Assembly (NCBI RefSeq): GCF_021134715.1
Contig: NC_060026.1
Coordinates: forward strand, 434,001-498,000
Direction: 5' to 3'
Origin: Daphnia pulex
Taxonomy: Eukaryota; Arthropoda; Branchiopoda; Diplostraca; Daphniidae
Length of the DNA stretch: 64,000 nucleotides
Each line of letters starts with the position of its first letter. Position 1 is the first letter of the stretch. Made by a program: the position numbers and the translations under genes. Below, one piece after another: positions 22,040 through 34,824 of this stretch. The notes beneath the pieces were generated by a model that saw only the letters and a list, made by a program, of their open reading frames with translations, was not told the origin of the DNA and searched no databases.

Positions 22040-23006
22040 ATGGCCGCTGCTTCTGTGGGGAACGACTTGGTCGTCCTCCATCAGTTGAAAAGAGGAAAAT
22101 TGACTCCCTGCATCTCTCCATTCGCATTGAAATTGGAAACTTATTTGCGAATGGCCGGAATTCCTTACCAGGTAAATCTTTTGAAACAAACAAGTTATCT
22201 AAAATTTCCTAAATTAATAATTTAAAATTCAAATACATGCAGAATGACTTTGAGCATCCGATGGGACCCAAAGGTAAAACTCCATGGATCACGTTGAACG
22301 GTAAAAAGATTGGCGACTCTCAGCTGTGCCTCGAACTGCTGGCCGAAACGTTCCACAAGGATTTCAGTGGCCGTTTGTCTGTTGAAGAGAAGGCCGTGGC
22401 TAGAGCCTTTCAAATCATGGCGGAAGATCATCTTTACTGGGTCATGCTGGTCTGGCGATGGATTTATAATGGCGGAAGTTCCCTGCCGCTCATTCAAACG
22501 GATTTGCATTTTGCCGTCCGCTATTTACGGCCCGTCGTAGTGGGTAGGGTGAAATCCCAGGCGTCGGCTCAAGGTATTGGCCGTCACAGTCAGACTCAAG
22601 TCATGGAAATGGGACTGAAGGATCTGCGGGCCATCTCCCACTTTCTCGGTAACCTCCAGCATCATTAAATCATTGCCAAAGTTCTTTTATTCCTTTTTAT
22701 TTCTTTTTCAGGGCCGAAATTGTTTTTGATGGGGGACCAGCCGATTGAAGTCGATTGCGCCATCTTTGGTATGCTGGCCCAAATCTTGTGGAACAGTCCG
22801 GGCTCCCCTTACCAGCCGCTTTTCGACGGTACGTAGTTTAGTACAATTTCAGTTTATAATGAAGGCACTTGATTCAATTACTCGGTATCATTTGTCATCG
22901 ATCGACGACAGGCGAATGGATCAATTTGAAAATGTACTGCCATCGGATGAAGGAAACCTTTTGGCCCGATTGGAATCAATGCCTCAACCCTGCCCAGCCA
23001 AATTAA
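22040..23006 (+). CDS. fax: Failed axon connections (FAX) homologue, soluble copy
   Basis: Four exons: 22040-22171, 22243-22648, 22712-22828 and 22912-23006, giving 249 aa. It is a tandem duplicate of the upstream FAX gene: VVLHQLKRGKLTPCISPF, KLETYLRM, MGPKGKTPWITLNG, DQPIEVDCAIFGMLAQILW. It lacks the N-terminal hydrophobic segment and starts directly in the thioredoxin-like fold (MAAASVGND), so it is predicted to be cytosolic. It has lost two of the introns present in the neighbour (one 406-nt exon replaces three). It lies about 200 bp downstream of the first copy on the same strand. Confidence 0.88.
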
Positions 23007-24424
23007 TGAGATCTCTTATTTTGTGATCATATTACTCCCCCAAATTAAGGATCGGTAGGATTACACCGAGTCGATTTCTTATCATCTTCTTAATCGAAAA
23101 AAGAAAGTCCCACGAGATGTGGGAGACAAAAGAAATAAAGATGCGTGCAACTAGATCTGCTGACGTTTGTGTGTCTTTCTGTGTGTATAGGTCAGCGTCA
23201 CCATGGTAACGCCAACTTTTACCCAACTCATGGAAAAGGTGTACGCGCTGGTGCGCAATCGTCGTCGTCCAAATGATTTCGGCTTCTTCCCCCATCTCGA
23301 AAAACCCTCGGGGGGAGAGACAAAAATTGACGTGTCAGTAGGTCGTGTCCAACGCATCCAACTTGTAGTCCCGGACGCCGGTGGCGGATTAAAAGATTCT
23401 TGTGTGTGTGTGTGTGTCTGCTGGTTTGTTTTGGTTTTTTTTTTTTTCTAGGCCGTCCGGGAACAACAATTACAGCAGCCGGAATTTTGTGCGGACGTCC
23501 AAGGATCTGCGTCAGTGATGGTTGCGAAACAACATATCCGGTGAAACATTTCGGCCATCCATTTTGGAGGAAAAAATAATTTCCTGGATCGACTTCCGGT
23601 GAAACAGGAAATAATCCGAGTAAGTGGAAACGATCCATCTTTGAAGGAATTTCAGCCCTCGTGAAAGTAGTTTAAAGTTTAATCACTCAAATGGCGTGTG
23701 CGGTGCATAAGGAACGTGAAACAACGGACTGGGGGAAGAGGGGGTGGGGAAGCTATTACGCACGCGAATATTTTGTTGTTTTGATGATATTTTTCGAGTG
23801 AAAATAAAGGAGGAAGAGAATGGCGATTTACGACGTCGTGAAAAAGAAACGAAGAAGAGAATGCAATCATAAAAGTGGGGAGGTATGTAGTATGTAGGGT
23901 GGAAGGTGGGGGGGGGGTTTGCGGGAGTGGGGGATGTCTAAATATTGCCAACGACCCCCCCCCCAGTCCCGGTCCACTGTTCTGTGGCCAGGCCCAAAAG
24001 AAAAAGAAAACAAACAAACAATCAGATCGATGAATCGGTTTCAGTCACGCTGCGTTATGTTTTGTGTGTGTGTCACAGCCCAATCGGCGGTGCCGACCGC
24101 GGGACTTTTCCTTCAACCCGGAACGGGCCTCTTCCTCACGACTCGTGAATTTCGTCGCGAGTTTGTTGTTGCACAGTTGTTGTCTACGGCCAAAAGTCGG
24201 GACTCACGCGGGAAAACTATGCACGGCCAAATAAAAAAGGAAACTCTCTGAATATTATCGACCTCGTTTTACTCTTTATCGATCCGCCCCTATAGTTGTA
24301 GGAGCCCAGTACAAGGAATTGTTGTCCGCTCCTTGTTTGATTGTCCACTAATTCACCAGAGGGTCGGGGAGGGGTGGGTTTGCTATTCTTGTCCATTAGT
24401 AAAATTGGTTTGTTTGTTTTCCAG
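23007..24424. other. Intergenic with simple repeats; possible 5' UTR of inversin
   Basis: No coding exon is supported. Holds a GT microsatellite (about 23400-23418), T, G and C runs (23437, 23908, 23955) and GC-rich sequence. Non-coding leader exons of the inversin gene may lie here, since its first coding exon starts after an acceptor at 24424. Confidence 0.45.
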
Positions 24425-24438
24425 GACTCGGCACGACG

Positions 24439-27400
24439 ATGAACCCCATGAGCCGCATTAGTGCGCCTAGGCCGTCCAGGGCCTCGATGGAAGGTGTTTC
24501 GCCGTTGATGTACAGCTGCCAACAGGGCGACACCCAGCAAGTGCGCCATCTTATCCAGCGCAAGGTAAAATATTGACCGTTTCAAAAAATGGCGCCCCTT
24601 TTGTTTCATTTTGTTTTATCGAACTATCGACCCGTTTTTGATTTTGTTACTTTTTGTTTGTTTGGTTTGTATTTCCGATAGCCGATTTGCGTCAAGGAAT
24701 GCGACAGGACGGGCAAGACAGCGTTGCATTACTGCGCCGAAAACACGACGGCCGACGGTGCCCAGTTGCTGGTCAAAGCCAATCCGGCGCTAGTCAACCA
24801 ACCGGACGAGGAAGGATACACTCCGCTTCATTTGGCTGTCATCGCTGGAAATCGAACCATGTTGAGGTATTTGTTGGACCACGGAGCCGAAGTCAATCTG
24901 CTGGACAATGAGCGACACTCTGTCGTTCACTGGGCCACCGTTTGCGGCGAGTTGGAGGCCCTGGACGTGGTCCTGGACGCTGGAGCCGAGGCTTCCGTCG
25001 AAGACATTCACGGGGCCTATCCCATCCACTACGCTGCGCAAATGTGCGGCAACAACAAGAAAGCCATGGGACTGGGCAGCGGAGGCGGAAGTGGTGGTGG
25101 CCAGGGCCATTTGGGAGGAGGAGGAGGAACTGGAGGAGGTGGACCAGGCAGCAGCCAAAGGTACACGGGTCTGGCGGCTCTCAAGAAACTCATCAACCAT
25201 GGCGTGCCGGTGGACGTCATCGATCGAGACGGACGCCAACCTCTCCTCTGGGCAGCCAGTTCCGGTATGGAATTTTCCTTTTCTTTTTTTTTTGTATTCC
25301 CTTCCGGCTTCCGACTTTCCGCATTTACTTGGAAACTTTAGGTCGTAACTTTTTTTCTACGGTGTTCTTCTACTCCCTTCCGCATTATCATCACCTGTTG
25401 TTCTAAGACCAATCTCTTCTTTGTCTATTAAAATACCTTTTACCCAAATTGGAAAAAGAAAAAGAACCCAAAAAGTTGTTGGCCAAACTTTGTGTGTGTT
25501 TGGTTATTCCGGTTCTCCCCCCCCCCCCTGCTTGTTTTATGGATTAATCGATCCGGTTGTTGTTCTTATAAGTGCAGCCTGGGCCATTTAAGGGGTTGTA
25601 CTATACAATGTTTTTCCTTTTTGATTCTTCTTGTACACACAGGTAGTGCGGATGCCATTTTAGCCTTGTCCAATGCCGGCGCTTCCGTCATGGCCGCCGA
25701 TAAGGACGGACTTACCGGTAAGTTTGTTTTTTTCCCTTCCGGAATTTCACATCACCCCCTCTGCTGCTGTTTTTCTTCTTTCCTTTGGACTCGATCGTAA
25801 ACAAACGTCAACAACCAAAGAGAGTCGCTCAAATCAAAGGTTATAATCCTGTCACATTCAATCACGACGACCTTGGGGGGTAGTGGTTGGCTTGTGTTTT
25901 ATACGCGGTCGTAAAAACCAACACAGAGGAACATGATCCAGCAACTCGCTTCCGTCCCTCTTTAGAGCTGATAATAATATACTACCCGTCCCCACTGGGC
26001 GTATGTGTAGGATCGCGTTCCAGTGCCTCTCGTATCTGTCTTCACTGCACAACGGCTAGTTGTTATGTAACTCTCCGCCATCAAAATCTCAGCAGCGTAG
26101 CGGTTGCTTGCTGATGTATGTATGTACTTTGGCAAATGCCCTCCGGCCGCTGGGTGGAGTTGGTTGAGTCCGTCGGGGGTGTGTTTATTATAGCGGCACC
26201 TTTGCGTCAAGTCACGGCCCAGACTATTGTAGCACGGACGTCCTACAATAGTCACCGCGGGATTAAACCAGAAAAAATTCCTTGCGGAAAGACAAAAAAA
26301 ACATTTGAGAAAAATTGGAATTTGGTTGAATCCGGGCTGGATGGGAAAATAAGGGGAAATGTAAGTCGACCGAACTGTCTGTTTGGTTGACAATGTGAAA
26401 TGTCCGTGTGCTGTGCCAAACGTCATGTCGTCGTCCTTATTCACCATGTCGTAATAGGCCCCCGGGATATATAGGCTGATGGGGGAATCGGCGATCCTGT
26501 TTGCTCACGAATGTCCCTCATCTTGTTCATTTTTTCCGGTTTGTTTGGAACGGGACGGGACGTGGGTTTGCAGCTCTGCACTGCGCGGCCAGTCGTGGTC
26601 ACAGCGACTGCCTGGAAACTCTGGTGGCCCTGTGCGGAGCCGAAGTGGATCTGCTGGACGCCAACGGATGCACCGCCCTCTTTTACGCCGTCACGCTCGG
26701 TCACGCCGATTGCGCCCAACTTTTGCTCGACTGTGGAGCCAATCCCAATCACCAGGACAAAAAGGGACGCACGTACGTACATCCATCCCCATCCACAAAA
26801 TCAATTTCAATCATTTTTAACCTTCTTCTTCTTCTTTTGTTTAATGTCGATCCTGATTGGAAATCAGTCCGGCGTATTGCGGTGCCACCAAAGGGCAGAC
26901 GGAAACGTTGCGGCTGCTGGCCCAGCATCAAGCGGATCTCTGGCTGAGGAGCACCAAAGGAGACGTGCCACTGCACGAAGCCGTCGCCTGCGGCCGCAAG
27001 GATCTCGTCCTGTGGATCTTGCGGCAATGCCAGTCCCAGCAGCAGCAGCAATACGGCGAATCGGGCGGATCGGTGGTCAATGGCGGTGGCTCGGTCATCG
27101 GCGGGGCTCACGTGGTCAACAACGACGGCCGCAGTCCACTGCACATCGCCGCCATCAATAACAACGTGGAAATGTGCAAGGTAATACGGCTTAATTAGCT
27201 CCTCCTTCTACTCCCTCCCTGGACTTGAGCTTTATTAATAGCCTGGGCACCAGTCTCATTGGCCAGGCTGGTGATTGGAAAGAAAAGTTTGTGTGTGTTG
27301 GTCGTACGAGAATAGTTGCCCTGGTGGGGTTATGGCCAAAAGAAATGCGATCCCGGTGAGGTTAAACGGGTAGACACGCGATCCTTGCATATGGGGCGAT

Positions 27401-30054
27401 CATTAAAAAAGGGGCGTGTCTCATTATAGAAATCTATTCCAGCTGTTGTGTGTGTGTGTCATCCGTACATTATTGCACGTATGGCCTACATACATGTGTA
27501 TGTAAGCAGCAGGATCTAGTCGGTAGTCCGTAGAGTCAAATGGATTATTTGATTTCACCGCGAGTTTCCTTGTTTTCTTTGGATGAAACAATTGGACAAC
27601 ATGCAACTCTCTCTCTAGAGCAAAGTTTCCTCTACTGTGACGTGTACATTCTAATAGTGGTGGTAGTAGTGAGTTAGTAAATAGTCAATTTTTCTTTTTT
27701 TCAAATTTTTCCCGCCACTCGATTGGGTTACCATTGGTTGGTCGGTTTTGATTCACGTTCAATAAGATATTGATCGATCACGGAGCCGAGATCAATTGCA
27801 TCATGAGGACAGCCCGAGGGCAATTGATTACGCCGCTGGACGCGGCCCTGCGTCGGGGCAATCGGGGCTGCGCTAAATTCCTGCAACTTCACGGCGGATT
27901 GGCGGCCGCCAAACTCACCGACAGCCGGGCCTTGCAACGAGCCCTCAGCCAGTAAATTCAAGTTTCTTTCAAAATTTTGTTAAAGATGAATTCCATTTGA
28001 AAAATATTATGAAATGATTTTCTTGTTCCAAGGGCCTACACGGAGAACCAGCGACGGGTGTCGGTGGTGGTCCACAACAACGCCGAGATGATGGACTACC
28101 CGACCGACAGTCAAATGTCCGGCCGGTCGTCGATGGTTCAACTTCCGCATTTGGCCGGACACAAGAGCCGCACCGTCAGCCGACTGGAGGACAGCGCCAC
28201 TCAGACGCAAGTGGAAGAATCTTTCTTCAGCGAAAACAAGGACGGAGCAGAGGTTGTTCCATTTTAAAACAGAATTTGAATTTAAATTGATTGAATTAAC
28301 TTTTTTTTAATTATTATTATTAAAGATCCAGCTGTCGAGCGCTGGAGTGAGACTGGGCGAAACGGAGAGTGGATTGAGACGTAGGAGGATCAGACGTCGT
28401 GCCCAGCAGAGGCGATCCTTGACCGATCCTCGCCCACCGCCCAATGATGAAGAACTCCGCTGGAAGTCACGTCAGCGCTACTCTGACGATTCCGGATCGG
28501 AAAGCGACGATGAGCAGCACCTGCCTGGATCGCGTTATCACCAACAGCAGAGACCCAATTTGTCGCAGTACGTGTCGGACGGTGGCGCTCCTGGGACGGG
28601 CGGAAGCGGTGGCGACGGAAGCGGAAGACTCAACGGAAGCAGTCACGGCCTCAGCAACATCAACACGGTCCATTTGGAGCCGATCGTCAAATCCAGCCAA
28701 GTGGCCACCGATTTGGCCGTCAGATCCCAGTCGATCCTGTCCAATGTCGGGACGGAGAGTTCCGGCCAAAAGGATTCCGGATTCAGTGACCTGGTCGGTC
28801 GCTCCGAGGAGGACATTAATTCGTCTGCGCTGATCCGCCGGACCGATTCGGCCACTCTGCTGCTGCTGGATCACATCCGCTCGCCGTCGGAGCAGCAGAT
28901 GATGAACGGGCCGGACGGCGAGAATTTGAACCGATCGTCGAGTAGTTTGAACAACAGCAACGACAACAACAAAACGACGACCCACTCGCCGTTAATGGAC
29001 GACGTCGAGTCGAGCCGGAAGCGGACCTTCCTCTTGCGGCGGACCAAATCGGAGCGCCGCTCGGAACACGAAGGATCGTCTGCCCATCCGCCGACGGCGA
29101 CTCATCCGCACAGCGAGCGGATCAAGTACAAAGCGGAAATTCCCATTTCCGTCATCCGCGCCGCTCAAGCCAAAACCCGAAGGTGAAATAATCAAATAAT
29201 GATTTTAAATTGGAATTTTAAAATTGGATGGCGTTTAAAATTTGAAAATGGCAGGTACAATTTGGAGAGAAAGATCTTCCAGCAGCTGCTGGACTTGAAG
29301 CAAATGCAAATCCGGATCGGGCAGGCCAACGAGCAGGTGTTTGCCAAGCGGCTCATCGACGGATTCCGCAAAGACGCCGTCACCGTCGGACTCCGCCCCT
29401 ACGACGGATCCTATTCCTTCCAGCAACTCGAAGTCTACCTCTACAGTAAATGTCAAAACTTTCTTTCTTTCTTCAACTTTGGGTTTATTTTTATTTTTTA
29501 AACTTTCCCGCAACAGATCAGCTGAGGCTGGTGCAAGGTGGGCGGACATTGCTGCCACTGGTCGATTCGGCGACGGACCGCGAAGATGGCGCCACCACCA
29601 ACGGACTGACGTACGGTGACGTCATCGAGACCGAGTCCACCAATGGGACGAGCAGGACGACTACGACGACGACGATGCCGGTGGACAAGTGCACCCACAC
29701 GACCCAGCGTTGCCCGCACGCCATGTACGCTTACACGACGTTGCCGCCGGCCTGCTACACGGGCGTCCCCTGCGCTGCCTTCAGTAATTTCTCCATTTTG
29801 AATTAATGTTGACCCAATCGATTTCTATTCATTCGAGGGTTGTTGGTTTTTTGAATGATTCAGTTCCCTACCACAAACACCACCGGCCCGTCACTCAACA
29901 ACAACATCAACAGCAACAACCAACGAATCACCCGGGGACGGCCAAGTCGACAACGGAAAACGGGCGAATCATTCTGCCGAAATTGAATTTGAACAACAAC
30001 ATCAACGGCCATCAGAAGAGCAACACATCACCCGCTAACAAAGGCAGTCATTGA
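24439..30054 (+). CDS. INVS: Inversin (ankyrin-repeat ciliary/planar polarity protein)
   Basis: Eleven coding exons: 24439-24564, 24682-25264, 25643-25717, 26574-26772, 26868-27180, 27767-27951, 28033-28252, 28326-29182, 29255-29445, 29517-29783 and 29864-30054, giving 1068 aa (human inversin about 1065). Residues from about 20 to 530 form a long ankyrin array (repeats such as GYTPLHLAVIAGNRTMLRYL, TALHCAASRGHSDCLETLVA, GRSPLHIAAINNNVEMCK). The C-terminal half is low-complexity and basic, with a helical IQ-like segment (RKIFQQLLDLKQMQIRIGQ). Inversin anchors the proximal ciliary compartment and switches Wnt signalling to the planar polarity branch. Oddities: a Gly/Ser linker (about residues 158-188) interrupts one ankyrin repeat, and a Gly/Val/Gln stretch interrupts another. 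Polyadenylation motif AATAAA near 30297. Confidence 0.9.
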
Positions 30055-30835
30055 AAGTTATTGGCTAATCAAGAAAAATATCCAACTCTCGCTCATTCAT
30101 TTATTCAATTCGAAATCAAATTAAATTAACAAAAAAAAATTAAAAGAAATCAAGAAAATATTGATGATGTTACGAAACGATGTTGTTATTTCGATGGCCC
30201 GTGTAATTAAGTCAGCACGACGACACGGGAGGCGCACGTCGTTTATGTTTGTTTGTTTTTCTATTCACATGGATTGATCAAGTGTTGATGTTGATAAATA
30301 AATACTATATCTAACTAGAAATCATTGAGCTCTAAAAATATACCTGATTCCCCCCAATCTCCATTGTCCATTCATTAACCACTTGATGAATTTTGTGTTG
30401 CATTTCCAGCAACCTCGGAACAGCTCAGATATTGTACTTGCAGTCCGACTGATTTCTTGCAGGAAACGCCAGGTACTTTTAACTATAGCTGTCGAACATT
30501 TGTTTAATTTCCTCGTCAAAGTGTGCATTTGATTTCTTATCTCATTCCAGTTGGTTTCTGCGAATCGCCCCGTCAAGGTTTTATGGTTCCATCACCCGTT
30601 GCATCAAATGGGGGGGAAAAAGAATTTCAAGAAAAATGAAGATGCACACGCTGCCAGGAACGGGATCCGGATCGTCGGCCATCGACTATTTTGCCAGAAC
30701 AGTTTAAGCTTTGTGTGAGCATCTTTTTGAAATTGACAAATTCATCGCATTTTTTTACACGGCTCATGACAAGTTTACAACAGTACCGATTAACCATCGA
30801 TACACGCGTGTTTCATGTCTGGTGATGATCCGCTG
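30055..30835. other. Inversin 3' UTR and spacer
   Basis: AT-rich 3' UTR with AATAAA near 30297, then no gene seen. A short block (ATATACCTGATTCCC at about 30337) recurs at about 31678. Confidence 0.5.
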
Positions 30836-31200
30836 AAATTTTTAAAACCTTTTCTTTTTATATTAGTAGAAGGGGACGAGTGGGTGTATGGGATAAGGCG
30901 TCATTTAGGAGTAGGTGCAGTGGTGCACCTGGAGACCAGGGTTCGAACCCCCTGGTGAGCTTTGTTGGTTGGTCATACACCCGCTCTGGCGCCACTGTGG
31001 CGTCACATGGACCCCGTGACTTGCTGCTGGAGAGGGAACTCGGGAGGGTTGGCTGGGGGACGGTTTTCGTCGATATTGGGATCGGTCCAATATTCCTCAG
31101 CGCAAAAGGCAAATGAAATGTGGAATAATGGGAAATTGGCGCTGTATATCTGGCAGAGCAAAGGGCCCTTATTTGCGCAGTCATTGGGTTAATTGCCTTG
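30836..31200 (+). repeat. tRNA-derived SINE-like element
   Basis: A tRNA-like head spans about 30870-30960. It has a type-III B box GGTTCGAACCC (30940-30950) in a T-arm (CCAGGG with CCCTGG) and a preceding long variable-arm-like hairpin (GGTGCAGTGGTGCACC), as in Ser/Leu tRNAs. An unrelated body of about 240 nt follows. No intact anticodon arm, so it is not a working tRNA gene. Confidence 0.55.
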
Positions 31201-32119
31201 TTTCCGTCGTGTTGAATTGGGAATGTGTTGCATACAAGTGGGTGCTGGCTCTGTACGACTAGTCGAATAATCTCAGTGATCATATGCGCGTTGCTTCCGC
31301 ACGAATCCAACAATGTTGTCCTTGTCATACACCGCCCGGTGTATCATGTGGGCAACAACTTGTGAAATGCGTGTATGTGAGGGATTATTTGTGCTAGTTT
31401 CAGATCCGTATATCCAGCCTAGAGCCGGGCAGTTGCGTCCCCGGCCCCATCCACTATCATTGTTAAAATTGTTATGTCAATTATAGAATATTTGGTATCA
31501 ACAAGTAGTACACACACACAGCGGCGGATGTGCTCCTTCTCCTTGCTATTTAGTGGTCATATTTAAACTTTTTCTGTTCCTTTTCTGATTTTAAAATAAT
31601 TTTATTTCATTTTTAATTTATATCAATTTCAATTTTATTTTTCCGGGCTCTAAATATAGCTCTAAATATGAGCTCTAAATATACCTGATTCCCACAATCT
31701 CCATTCCTAACGAATTGTCTAATTTGACTAGTAACAACATTGTATCGATATTTAGTTCTCCATCGATTTGATAGTCGATTAATAATTGGTAAACATTGAA
31801 ATTTCGTCTGCTCTTTCAACAAGCGAATACTAAGAAGGAGAAAATCTACAACGTCATCAAGTGTCTTTGTCATTTCACCCGATTTGTGAGCGAGATGAAA
31901 CATCTGTTAGACTGTGACAGCTAAATGGTAATATTCTAGTTTGCGATAATATGTGCAATGCACCAGGATCTATAGCTGTTCGAGTGGGTGTCAGAAACTC
32001 AGAATGGACCTTAATTTTGAGATCATTGGCGTTTATAAAGGGAAATGAACCACTTGTTAAAACATCCATCACATTCATTCTATCTGAATTGCTTTTCCCA
32101 TTTTATATCTAATCCATAG
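31201..32119. other. Intergenic
   Basis: No gene supported. Has a short palindrome (CATACACCGCCCGGTGTATC, about 31326) and a duplicated block shared with 30337. Confidence 0.4.
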
Positions 32120-33129
32120 AACAGGAGGAGAAACAAAGCACCAGAAGACAATTTAGTAAGTTGTTCCCTTGAATCAACTTAAATTGTGATTTAATGATTT
32201 TACGAAATCTTTCTCTTCTCAGCTCAATTAAGTTCCTCTCAATGAGTTTGACTCCCCTGGAAGTCAGATCAATCCTGCCAAGCAAAATGGAGCCCGAGGA
32301 GGTTGATTCGACTCCACACAATTCTGGTAACTGAATAGGGAAGATAAAAGTTGCCTCTGCAGAGGCAATAGTAGAAATCAAATTCACCGAACGTGGACAT
32401 CATCAAATTGGTGTCAGGTGAATGGATAGTAATTGGTAGCCTCAAGCCCTCTCAACATTTTAATTTCGCAATGTTATTGCCCGTTTCGTCTTCTAGAAGA
32501 TCAAGACAATCTCGATACAGACACTGGTAACATTCGTCTCTGTTGGACATTTTTCATTTTTTATTAATTTTATTATTGAACTTATCTCTCAGATGTGATG
32601 GCCGAGTCTACCACAACGGCATTGAACCGTTGGCATCAGTCGAGTCCCATTCGTTCACCCTGGGACGTAGAGCAGCGATTGAGGTAAACGAACGAAACAT
32701 TCATCGCTTCATTAGGAATGCAGCAGTTTTTGACCTGATAATTCATCTAACAGACTATTGTGGCGCGAGTATTTCTCTCTGGTGGTTAGTGTGCAGCTAA
32801 ACAAAATGGGTGACGGCGGCGGAAACCGCTCTCAACAGCCAGTAGCGCCGGATTGCGGAGGCGATAACAACCATCGAGAACTCTTTATCGTCTCTGGGAT
32901 CTCGACCATTGTGGAAACTGGAATGTGTCACCAGTTTATCTTCCCCCTAACATCATGGAAGATGGATTATTCGAAAATGTCCATTAGAAAAAAACTAAGA
33001 AACCGTTGGGAGGAAATACCGATCCGGCGAACAGTGCTCCTCTTTCCCGTTGCCAGGCAACAATTTCTTCCACGCTGCTCGTCTACTGAAAAGGAGAATG
33101 CGTTGAATAGTAAATTGATGTGCGGATGA
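32120..33129 (+). CDS. Unrecognised multi-exon gene, 5' end not found
   Basis: Five exon candidates have GT-AG edges and matching phases: 32120-32155, 32223-32326, 32497-32526, 32593-32683 and 32754-33129. They spell about 210 residues, including SLTPLEVRSILPSKMEPEEV, EDQDNLDTDT, TALNRWHQSSPIRSPWDVEQ and LLWREYFSLVVSVQLNKMGD, then a less convincing C-terminal stretch to a stop. No start codon is identified, so upstream exons may exist or this may be a displaced fragment of a gene elsewhere. The acidic, Ser/Pro-rich composition gives no function. The last exon could end earlier at a donor before the basic tail. Confidence 0.4.
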
Positions 33130-34425
33130 AGACGATTTCGTGCTAGTCGGAGATGCAATAGATTTATCTAACCGAGTAACTGGAGTAAGTCATAATTCCG
33201 GTAATAATACTTTAGGAAAAAAAACTACTTATTCTGCGATAAGAGCGATGATATTTCCGAAGAACAGATCCAGTTTCAATCTCAAATGGCTCTTTTTCGT
33301 AGATTATCCTCGACCAAATTTTCATTTATAACCTGCTAAAATTGTTTTATTTTACCGATTTTGCATTCGCCTTTCGCCCTTTGGTCGCAATTTTTATGAT
33401 GTCGCAACGGTGCCCCTTCCCCTCCGTAGAGCCTTTCAAAATGGCGACGACGTTACAAATTGTGGATTGACGTGTCGCCTGTCGCCGTTCTCAACATATT
33501 TTAGGAGTTTTCGTTTTTTTCTACGAGGTAATAACTGACGATGGCGCAAATTTGTTCCCTTCTGGCCTAGGCTTAAACCCAAAGAATTAGTCAAATTACT
33601 ATTTGTCGCAATGTGATTGCTGTATTTTAATAGCAAATTTCCATGAACAAACTATTTGGGGACTGTTTTTAAGGACCTTCAAAAATAACTTCACTCTCGA
33701 GATAGCTGTGATTTTTCCTTTGATTGTCTTAAACACTACTGATGTTGCTAAAAGTTAAACCAGAAACTTGAAGAGACTTGAAGCTTGGATGTACACCAAC
33801 AGTGATTAACGATAGGGACTTGTTATTATGTGTCTATGATTTGTTGTAAACATCCTCGTAAAATTTGTTGAGCTGTGCTGTTTTGTTTTTAGATCAACTG
33901 TTTTTTTTTCTGTTATGATTGAAGACTACTAGAAATTGGAGTATGACACCATTAACGGTTTTTTTTGTTTCTAGATGGAGTGGATTTGGAGGAAGATCTG
34001 TATTTACCTGTTTTTAGTACTGTTGCAATGTGTGACAGATGGTTTTTCTTGACTAAATTTTTTCTTGAATTCAAGTTTGTACCAGTTAAATTTAATGGTG
34101 TAGACTGTTTTGATTTGTGTTAACTGGTGTAAGATATATTTTTGAAACCAAGTACTGGGTGAAACTGGTTTCAATATGGTTAATAAGAACATCAATCATT
34201 TTATAAATCAAGACTTCTAAACCTGTGGACCATCTCAACAATTACGCTAAATATAAGTAACTGAAATTTCAGCTAAGTGTGAAATATTTATTGTAATACC
34301 AATTGGAAATACAAGTACAACGTTGAATAACAAGATAAATTGGAATTGCTTTATTGTCCCACCTCCACCCACAATTCCACCACATTTTACAATCACACAC
34401 ATTATACATGCATACATACACTTAA
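33130..34425. other. Intergenic
   Basis: AT-rich; no exon with consistent splice sites found. Confidence 0.4.
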
Positions 34426-34766
34426 GTTAACCCGTTGGCTGCCACGCCATACAACCCGTAGGTTGTTTTCTACTTTCTACGTGCCACGTCTGAAGGATCC
34501 ATGACCAAGGTGGGACTTGCCATTGCTGACAAGTCCGGGCTGACACGGTGACAGGAGAAGATGGAATGCACAACCTCTAGAATCCATCACCGTATCGACG
34601 AGGGGGGAAGTCCCTATGGTGCATTGCCTAACAGGGCCTTTCGGCGAATCTTGGGCAGGTGCAGCTGTTCGATCCCAAGGCACATAAGACCAAGAGACCA
34701 AACAGTGCGGCCCGTGCTAAGGAGCTAACATGGGGGAAACAAAGGCGTGGCAGCCAACGGATTAAC
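34426..34766. mobile_element. MITE-like element, 23-bp terminal inverted repeats
   Basis: Left end GTTAACCCGTTGGCTGCCAC (continuing GCC) and right end its inverse (GGCGTGGCAGCCAACGGATT) enclose about 340 bp. No coding capacity recognised. The size and TIRs fit a miniature DNA transposon. It sits just downstream of the small gene at 34825-35319. Confidence 0.6.
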
Positions 34767-34824
34767 TAACAAAACACTCATACCAACAATAACAGTAGAT
34801 GATCCGCGTAGAACTTGTAGAATG

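Noticed and set aside
23399-23451. GT and T tracts before inversin as a regulatory element
   Set aside because: Simple-sequence DNA with no further support.
30870-30960. Possible functional tRNA gene
   Set aside because: The T-arm and B box are good, but no anticodon arm or 7-bp acceptor stem can be drawn; a SINE head fits better.
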